A stretch of DNA of 64,000 nt from Mesorhizobium kowhaii (GTDB taxonomy: Bacteria > Pseudomonadota > Alphaproteobacteria > Rhizobiales > Rhizobiaceae), in assembly GCF_003253745.1 (NCBI RefSeq), contig NZ_MZXV01000056.1:372001-436000 (forward strand), read 5' to 3'. The position numbers and the translations under genes are program-made. How positions within the stretch are numbered: position 1 is the first letter of the stretch; each line of letters begins with the position of its first letter. Of the stretch, positions 62,670 to 64,000 are shown one piece after another. The notes below the pieces were generated by a model. That model ran no database searches. It was not told the DNA's origin and saw only the letters and a list, made by a program, of their open reading frames with translations.

Positions 62670-63080
62670 TCACATCTCTGGCGGCTCGACCAGCGAGACG
62701 CCGTTCAGGCCGGCGATGACATCCGACAAGGCCGGCACGAACTTCTCGCCATGACCGGTCGCGACCGCGGTGGCAAAGCCGTTGCGCACCGCAGCACCAA
62801 TCGGGTTGGCGACATCGGCGGCCTGGGCGAAAGAGGCGAGATAGGTCATGTCCTTGAGCGCATTGACGATGGCAAAACGCTGGGCGTTCTCGTTGCGGTT
62901 CAGCACGAAATCGAAGAAGGCCTGGTAGAAGCCGCAATCCATGCGGCTGCCCGAGATGACGCTGTTGAAGACCTGCGGCGTCAGCCCGGCCTTGGCGTCA
63001 AGCGTCAGCGCCTCCGAATAGATGGCGGAGTAGCCCATCGAGACGAAATTGTTGAGCAGCTTCATGGTGTGGCCGACGGG
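62670..63080 (-). pseudogene. Remnant 2 of a 3-hydroxyisobutyrate dehydrogenase-like gene
   Basis: An open frame with the whole helical domain: GHTMKLLNNFVSMGYSAI (the catalytic Lys is in KLLNN), then GSRMDCGFYQAFFDF and the end VSLVEPPEM. It begins abruptly near 63080, where an unrelated sequence takes over, so the NAD-binding half is missing. Same orientation as remnant 1 at 60716-60925. Confidence 0.75.
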
Positions 63081-63235
63081 GCGGGATGTTCGCCCAACCT
63101 CCACGTGAACTCACGAACGTTCGTATCTCGGTCGCGTCGCACCGATGGTGCGTGGCTACGATCAGGCATTCGTGGTATACTTTTGCCGCCTTGAAAGCGT
63201 GACGCCGTACGGCGGTTTGCCTTGGGAGATGCCAA

Positions 63236-64000
63236 ATGCGCATGTCCTTGCTCTTCATTCCACTACTGCTCGCACACATCCCGATTGTATCGCATGCCGC
63301 CGACATTCATGACGCCGCCATGAACGGCGATGTCGCGGCGATCGCGGCGGCGCTCGATGCAGGCGCCGGCATTAATGAGAGTGATGGAACCGCAACGCCG
63401 CTCTATTTTGCGGTCTGGATGGGCCACATCGAAGCGGCAAAACTGCTCATAGAACGTGGTGCGGACGTCAACGCCCAGACGGCTTTGGGTCCCCCGCTGA
63501 TGGCGGCTGTGGGGGTAGGCAAGATCGATCTGTTAAATCTGTTGCTGGAGCGCGGTGCAGATCCAAATTCCGTCCGTGGCGGCGAATTCGCCCTTCATGT
63601 CGCCGTCACTCTCGATTGTCTCGACTGCGTGAAGGCACTGGTTGAGGCCGGCGCAGACGTGAATGCGAAGACAATGGACGGCAAGACGCCGCTCCATCTG
63701 GCAAAAAGCAGGGGGCAACGCGAAGTTGCCGACTATCTCTTGTCGCACGGCGTCGTCTTGCCAACACCAGCCCCGATCTCAATGAAGTTGGCTTCTGCCG
63801 ATGTCGAGAAAGGCCGAACCTACTTCACCCACGCTTGTGACCGTTGCCACAACGCCGAGCCAAAGGGAGTGACCAAAACAGGACCGAACTTGTGGAGCGT
63901 CGTCGGCCGCGACAAGGCATCCATGGCAAATATGCGTTACTCCGACGCCTTGCTGGGCTGGGAAGGTGTATGGACGTACGAGGACCTGAACAGATATCTC
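63236..64000 (+). CDS. Secreted ankyrin-repeat protein fused to class I cytochrome c (3' partial)
   Basis: The frame runs open to the window edge (255 residues). Signal peptide to about residue 22 (LLLAHIPIVSHAA); four to five ankyrin repeats at about 23-172 (TPLYFAVWMGHIEAAKLLIE, HVAVTLDCLDCVKALVEAG, TPLHLAKSRGQREVADYLL); then a cytochrome c domain with heme motif CDRCH at 201-205, KTGPNLWSVVGR and MANMRYSDAL as in small soluble cytochromes c; the axial Met probably lies beyond the edge. ATG 63236 has GGGAG upstream. The protein should be periplasmic. Confidence 0.85.
   Translation, partial: MRMSLLFIPLLLAHIPIVSHAADIHDAAMNGDVAAIAAALDAGAGINESDGTATPLYFAVWMGHIEAAKLLIERGADVNAQTALGPPLMAAVGVGKIDLLNLLLERGADPNSVRGGEFALHVAVTLDCLDCVKALVEAGADVNAKTMDGKTPLHLAKSRGQREVADYLLSHGVVLPTPAPISMKLASADVEKGRTYFTHACDRCHNAEPKGVTKTGPNLWSVVGRDKASMANMRYSDALLGWEGVWTYEDLNRYL

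Noticed and set aside
62502..63194. 230-codon plus-strand frame
   Set aside because: Complement of the dehydrogenase remnant, no convincing start.

Overview
The window looks like a chromosomal or large-replicon segment from a high-GC alphaproteobacterium of the order Hyphomicrobiales, most like Mesorhizobium. Pointers are the gene families, an ExsH-like beta-glycanase with calcium-binding repeats, many ABC sugar importers, and several copies of the palindromic intergenic elements typical of rhizobia. The genus is inferred; no 16S or tRNA gene is present.

Layout. (1) 1-18 kb is an envelope and surface region. It holds an M23 peptidase fused to a transglycosylase-like domain (5' end cut by the window), an OmpA protein, a DUF6931-like protein, a secreted caspase-fold protein with a c-heme motif, a YceI-OmpA fusion, an AT-rich CHAP amidase lying between two copies of an autotransporter tail, a 1522-residue repeat autotransporter, a TIGR03032-like protein, a putative lipoprotein aminopeptidase, a second caspase-fold protein and the glycanase. 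(2) 18-25 kb holds a sigma-54 activator, a secreted Kelch protein divergent from a LysR regulator, a frameshifted secreted protein and a GlcG/HbpS-like protein. (3) 25.2-34.9 kb (minus strand) is a nine-gene propane-type soluble di-iron monooxygenase operon: hydroxylase alpha, reductase, hydroxylase beta, coupling protein, amidohydrolase, DUF59 Fe-S assembly protein, dedicated chaperonin, alcohol dehydrogenase and a DUF1097 membrane protein. A perfect sigma-54 promoter precedes it and a terminator follows it. (4) 35.4-37.6 kb is a divergent four-gene cluster of unknown function with a WD40-like protein. (5) 38.6-55.4 kb is a sugar-acid region: two CUT2-type importers, an aldo/keto reductase, a KdgD-type dehydratase, a uronate dehydrogenase, a GMC oxidoreductase, an FAD-linked hydroxyacid dehydrogenase, a glyoxalase and two FCD-type GntR regulators. 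(6) 55.4-63.1 kb is an accessory strip of small and broken genes: an HNH remnant, an XRE-ImmA/IrrE regulator with an unknown partner and an operator-like palindrome, an SRAP protein, two paralogous small proteins, an acetyltransferase, an AraC-GyrI regulator, a possible small RNA, and two remnants of one hydroxyacid dehydrogenase. (7) The right edge opens an ankyrin-cytochrome c fusion.

How it fits together. The monooxygenase would hydroxylate propane or a similar small substrate with electrons from NADH, its folding helped by the operon's own chaperonin and Fe-S factor, with the alcohol handled by the encoded dehydrogenase. The nearby MimR/AcoR-type activator is the natural candidate to drive the sigma-54 promoter. 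The uronate dehydrogenase and KdgD are the entry and a late step of oxidative uronate catabolism; the lactonase, aldarate dehydratase and semialdehyde dehydrogenase are not in the window. Three TTGT-type palindromes precede transcription units of this region and could be the GntR operators.

Stretches with nothing convincing: 38299-38607, most of 13273-13462, 62452-62669 and 63105-63235. No CRISPR array, tRNA, rRNA or intact insertion sequence was seen.
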